A stretch of DNA of 38,168 bases from Candidatus Blautia merdavium (lineage in GTDB: Bacteria > Bacillota > Clostridia > Lachnospirales > Lachnospiraceae). The DNA is taken from contig DWVZ01000164.1 in the NCBI GenBank assembly GCA_019119975.1, positions 1 through 38,168 of the forward strand, in the 5' to 3' direction. Below the pieces are notes generated by a model, which was not told the origin of the DNA, did no database searches, and was given only the letters and a program-made list of their open reading frames with translations. A program made the translations under genes and the position numbers. This document shows, piece after piece, positions 35,165 through 38,168 of this stretch (positions within the stretch are counted from its first letter, which is position 1; every line of letters starts with the position of its first letter).

Positions 35165-35788
35165 TTATTGTTCTATGGCGGTAATCGTACCGTCATCTGC
35201 TATATCCGCCCAAACGCCCCATTCGGAAAGTATGGCATCCTCTGCGGCATATGTCTGTACAGCCTCTGCCTCCACTTCAAGTCCGATTCCCTTGTCCGCA
35301 TAGGCATTGTCAAGGTCTGCAGCAACCTTCAGAGAATCCAGCACGTCTACAGGGTCCGCTCCCGGACTGATCGGTCTGCAGTAATAATAGACTGCTGTCT
35401 CCTGGTCCCTGGCACTGACATCTTCCATCCAGTCCCCATTGACTTCCAGACTGATCTTATCCGCATCCATATCATAATCTTTTTCTAAATCACTGCTGTC
35501 CCCTGCAGGATCTCCCCAATATTTCCGGATAGTCACCCGGGCATAAAGCGGCGTATCCGCTGTATTTTCAATCTTAATGTCCTGTTCTATCTCACCACCG
35601 GGCATGGCAATATTCAGATAAAGACTTCCTTCCGCAGCTCTGCCGTCAGACAGCGCCATCTTCAGTGACCTGGTGTTAATATTCTGCCGGACACTTCCAT
35701 CCGCCTGAAAAGCTGCTAAAGAACCACCTATGATTGTTGTTGTAATGAGAGTGGCTGCCACGCCCATAAGCATATATTTCTTCTTCAC
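35165..35788 (-). CDS. TasA/camelysin-like SipW-dependent protein
   Basis: A 207-residue exported protein. The N-terminus has basic residues, a hydrophobic helix and the SipW-type cleavage region IIGGSLAAFQADGSVRQNINTRSLKMAL. The rest has the beta-sandwich pattern of the family (PGGEIEQDIKIENTADTPLYARVTIRKYW). The start is GTG at 35786-35788, overlapping the SipW stop as GTGA, so it is coupled to the peptidase that should process it. Like the other three it probably forms part of an extracellular fibre or surface layer, but it is the most divergent of them in the signal region. Confidence 0.82.
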   Translation of the reverse strand: MKKKYMLMGVAATLITTTIIGGSLAAFQADGSVRQNINTRSLKMALSDGRAAEGSLYLNIAMPGGEIEQDIKIENTADTPLYARVTIRKYWGDPAGDSSDLEKDYDMDADKISLEVNGDWMEDVSARDQETAVYYYCRPISPGADPVDVLDSLKVAADLDNAYADKGIGLEVEAEAVQTYAAEDAILSEWGVWADIADDGTITAIEQ

Positions 35789-36282
35789 TTTCTACTCTCC
35801 TTTAACTTTATCTTTTCCGCTGCCCTCCACATCCCCAGAGCCAGGATAAAAACAGCGATGCAAGCCGCTGTTCCGGTCCCTGTATGGAGAATCCGGGAAA
35901 ATCCGCCAAACCACGGGAGTTTCCCCGTCACCTTTCCCTCCAGTTGGGAGAAGGGCACCGGATCCACATCCGAGGAAGCATTGGCATCTCCTTTGGTGAT
36001 AAACTGTTGTTTTTCTGTGTTGATTTCTGTTACTCTGTGGGTTTTGGTCACGTCTGTGCCGGATCCCAGCCGGAAAGTGATCACATCCCCTGGCTGGATT
36101 TCCTCCGGGGCGGCTGTCTTTACATAGACGACACAGCCACGGGGGAATTCCGGCTCCATGCTGTCTGTAAGGATTCCGTAGATCTGGAAGCCAAACAGTT
36201 TCGGTATGGTCAGGGGGAGTGCCAGGAGAATGACCGCTGCCATCAAAAGGATTCCGGTTAGGTTGAGAAGTTTTGACAGCAT
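35785..36282 (-). CDS. sipW: SipW-type signal peptidase I
   Basis: A 165-residue membrane peptidase of the ER type. It has one helix at each end (about 6-28 and 135-155). The catalytic serine is S41 in TDSMEP. The general base is a histidine, H82 in KTHRV, instead of the lysine of ordinary bacterial signal peptidases; this marks the SipW group. D99 and D105 in TKGDANASSDVDPV complete the site. It removes signal peptides from TasA/camelysin-like proteins, four of which surround it. AGGAGGA lies seven bases before the ATG. Confidence 0.95.
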   Translation of the reverse strand: MLSKLLNLTGILLMAAVILLALPLTIPKLFGFQIYGILTDSMEPEFPRGCVVYVKTAAPEEIQPGDVITFRLGSGTDVTKTHRVTEINTEKQQFITKGDANASSDVDPVPFSQLEGKVTGKLPWFGGFSRILHTGTGTAACIAVFILALGMWRAAEKIKLKESRK

Positions 36283-36306
36283 GGACGGTCCTCCTTCGTT
36301 TTGCTA

Positions 36307-36924
36307 CTAGTTCTGGCTCTGATTCTGGTACTGTTCAATTTCTGCGGCTGGCCAAGCAGAAATCATACCTGCTGCTGTTGTTTCCGGGGTAATATTTGCA
36401 GCCTGAATCGCTTCTGCAGTCAGCTGGATAGTAAAGGTTCCGTCCGCCGTATTATTCTTCCAGCTTCCCGGGATGGTCACTGTGTCAAAAAATGTCACCT
36501 GATCACCGGCGCTCAGAATTGCATTGTAGTAATAATATCCGTCTCCGCCGAGATACCAGCCTGTATCTGTGCCTGTGATGTCTTCCATTAATCCCTGGCT
36601 CAGCTCGTCCAGATCTTCTGCGGTGATATTCCCGGAAGTAGCCTGGATATCCATTTTCATTCTTATGTATGCATCCTGGGAATCCTCCTCTAAAGTGACG
36701 ATCGGAGTCTTATCCAGTACATCGCCTGGCATAACATCGTTGAAAACCAAGCCTTCTCCGGGGTACGCTTCCTCTTCTTCGGTAAGAGTAATGTCTACAT
36801 GACCCATGGTGACGATGTTGGTTGTTTCGTCAGAATCTGTGAAATAGGCTAAGGTTGCGCCGATTCCTACGACTGCTACTAATGCTGTGGAAGCTGCGGC
36901 GGTTAATAATTTTTTGTTTTTCAT
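36307..36924 (-). CDS. TasA/camelysin-like SipW-dependent protein
   Basis: A 205-residue exported protein with the textbook SipW-dependent signal region: a hydrophobic helix followed by GIGATLAYFTDSDETTNIVTMG, then HVDITLTEEEEAYPGEG. Later PGDVLDKTPIVTLEEDSQDAYIRMKM is the family pattern around a conserved pro-gly and core strands. GGAGA precedes the ATG. It lies directly before sipW, 24 bases away. This is the closest in the window to known TasA or camelysin proteins. A protease activity, claimed for camelysin, cannot be judged here. Confidence 0.9.
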   Translation of the reverse strand: MKNKKLLTAAASTALVAVVGIGATLAYFTDSDETTNIVTMGHVDITLTEEEEAYPGEGLVFNDVMPGDVLDKTPIVTLEEDSQDAYIRMKMDIQATSGNITAEDLDELSQGLMEDITGTDTGWYLGGDGYYYYNAILSAGDQVTFFDTVTIPGSWKNNTADGTFTIQLTAEAIQAANITPETTAAGMISAWPAAEIEQYQNQSQN

Positions 36925-36948
36925 GGTTGTTTTTCTCCTTTATTTCAA

Positions 36949-37668
36949 TTATTCTGTTGCTGTACTACCGCCAGAAGTGAATCCTTCCGGTAATTTTGAA
37001 TATGCTGCCTGAATATTGTCAACATTCTGTGCCTGAACTGCGCAAGCCTGTACAACAATATCAGCTAAATCAACTGCCTTATACTCTCCCTCTTGTTCTG
37101 GATCTTCTTTATATAATTCTGCATTATCTCTTACTGTAACTTTTGTAAACAGAGACTCTAATTCATAAAATCCATCACCTGGTTTAATATCATCTGATGT
37201 TAATTTTGAAGGATCAATTACAGAAGAATTCTTATCATCTATATAGTAATAATAACCATCTAATTTCTCAGAATCAGAATACTTCTTCCAATGTGTTCCA
37301 TCCCAATTTACAGTGATACCCTGAGCATTTAACGCATCCAGTCCGGTAACTTTGACAAACATGTAGCATTCTGCTGTACCTTCTTTTTTAATCTGGACGG
37401 TTGGGTCTTTATCTAACCCATCGCCCTGCATCAAGTTTTGAAAGTTTAATTTTTGTACACGGGGTTTACTTTTATCTGCAGTTCTATTATCATCCTGCAA
37501 ATCATACTCATCCAAGATCAGATCATTTGCTGTCAAATTTTTACCAACAGCGAATGTATTCTTAACTTCTTTTGACTGTGCTGTCAGTGCTGCCAGTGTT
37601 CCTCCCACGCCGACTGCTCCTACTAAACCTAAGGTCAATCCTAATTTTGCAATCTGTTTTCTCTTCAT
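36949..37668 (-). CDS. TasA-like SipW-dependent protein
   Basis: A 239-residue exported protein. The signal region is GLVGAVGVGGTLAALTAQSKEVKNTFAVGK. The mature part has MQGDGLDKDPTVQIKKEGTAECYMFVKVTGLDAL, very like the truncated gene upstream (VDGSVKSYVFVKVTGTD). The last residues carry ITV-like strands and VVQACAVQAQNVDNIQAAY, also shared with that neighbour. GGGAGG precedes the ATG. The two genes look like recent tandem duplicates and are the more A/T-rich genes of the operon. Confidence 0.87.
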   Translation of the reverse strand: MKRKQIAKLGLTLGLVGAVGVGGTLAALTAQSKEVKNTFAVGKNLTANDLILDEYDLQDDNRTADKSKPRVQKLNFQNLMQGDGLDKDPTVQIKKEGTAECYMFVKVTGLDALNAQGITVNWDGTHWKKYSDSEKLDGYYYYIDDKNSSVIDPSKLTSDDIKPGDGFYELESLFTKVTVRDNAELYKEDPEQEGEYKAVDLADIVVQACAVQAQNVDNIQAAYSKLPEGFTSGGSTATE

Positions 37669-37701
37669 GATGAATCCTCCCTGCCTTTTATACCATCGTA
37701 T

Positions 37702-38168
37702 TTAGTTTCCGCTTGCAGATACTGTTGCGAAAGTTGCTTCGGCAAAAGCATCTGTATAGGTTGTACCATCATCTGCTGCCTGAACTGCACATGCAGATAT
37801 TGTAATTTCCGTTCCGCCGAAATTCGGTTGTTTGGACATCTCAGCAAATTGATCATTTGTCACATCCTCAAATGTGATATGACTGAAAATATCGCCTAAT
37901 TTTGTAACATCTCGATCCTCATCTTCTCTATCAATTACATAGTAAGCATCAGCTAAATCACCACAATAAATGTAGTAACCATCGCCTGTTGTTTTTGTTG
38001 TCAAGTTCTCTGTATCATTCAGCTCATATATTTTTTTCCAGTCGTCTGTATTCCATGCAGAGTCTCCCTCTGCATCCTGAATCAAAAGATGATTGTTCGC
38101 TGCTGTATCGGTTCCTGTAACTTTTACAAACACATAGGACTTTACAGAACCATCCACAAAATAAACGG
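37702..38168 (-). CDS. TasA-like protein, N-terminus outside the window
   Basis: The C-terminal 155 residues of a protein that begins beyond the right edge. The frame is open to the last base. VDGSVKSYVFVKVTGTD, DGYYIYCGDLADAYYVIDRED and ISACAVQAADDGTTYTDAFAEA match parts of the next gene one by one, so it is a paralogue. The stop is 33 bases before the next start, with only a ribosome site between them. The signal region, promoter and any earlier genes of the operon are not visible. Confidence 0.85.
   Translation of the reverse strand, partial: VYFVDGSVKSYVFVKVTGTDTAANNHLLIQDAEGDSAWNTDDWKKIYELNDTENLTTKTTGDGYYIYCGDLADAYYVIDREDEDRDVTKLGDIFSHITFEDVTNDQFAEMSKQPNFGGTEITISACAVQAADDGTTYTDAFAEATFATVSASGN

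Overview
The window looks like a chromosome segment of a Gram-positive gut anaerobe of the Lachnospiraceae type (Blautia/Mediterraneibacter-like). This rests on strong AGGAGG ribosome sites, YesM/YesN-type two-component systems, LplABC-like carbohydrate ABC transporters, DUF624 and DUF4432 proteins, intracellular glycosidases without signal peptides, and a SipW/TasA-like secretion operon. The genus is an inference. No rRNA, tRNA, CRISPR array, transposase or phage gene was seen.

Layout. (1) 1-2500: a sucrose unit on the minus strand, with a PTS EIIBCA permease followed by a GH32 hydrolase cut by the window edge. It has a good sigma-A promoter and two palindromic LacI-type operators. A LacI-family regulator (2637-3623) lies just upstream and ends in a strong terminator. 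(2) 3648-18341: a mannose-glycan region on the minus strand. It is read as two transcription units. The first holds GH38 alpha-mannosidase, DUF624, a sensor kinase and an AraC-type response regulator. The second holds a carbohydrate ABC transporter (permease, permease, binding lipoprotein), a DUF4432 epimerase-like protein, GH2 beta-mannosidase and the LacI regulator. The two promoters share the motif TGCACAAATYCTAG, so the embedded two-component system probably controls both. (3) 18743-28659: GH125 exo-alpha-1,6-mannosidase, then, further upstream in the same orientation, two Cys-type sulfatases and a peptide-family (Dpp/Opp) ABC transporter with its lipoprotein. (4) 28831-31335: a second response regulator and sensor kinase on the plus strand, divergent from the Dpp-type operon. 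(5) 31536-32892: a convergent pair, a metallophosphatase and a cytidylate-kinase-like protein. (6) 33089-38168: a seven-gene minus-strand operon with four TasA/camelysin-like proteins, the ER-type signal peptidase SipW, a KTGD-type sorting-signal protein and a MucBP protein with a Thr/Gly/Ala-rich stalk. It ends in a clear terminator and runs off the right edge.

How it may work together. GH38, GH125 and GH2 together can strip alpha-mannose and the Man-beta-1,4-GlcNAc mannose from N-glycan-like or mannan-like oligosaccharides. All three lack export signals, so the substrate must be imported first, most simply by the LplABC-like transporter. The sulfatases also lack export signals and are translationally coupled to a Dpp-type importer. 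This suggests that a sulfated, small or glycopeptide-like ligand is taken up and desulfated in the cytoplasm. The most unusual parts are this Dpp-sulfatase operon and the multi-TasA/SipW operon with two differently anchored membrane or wall proteins.
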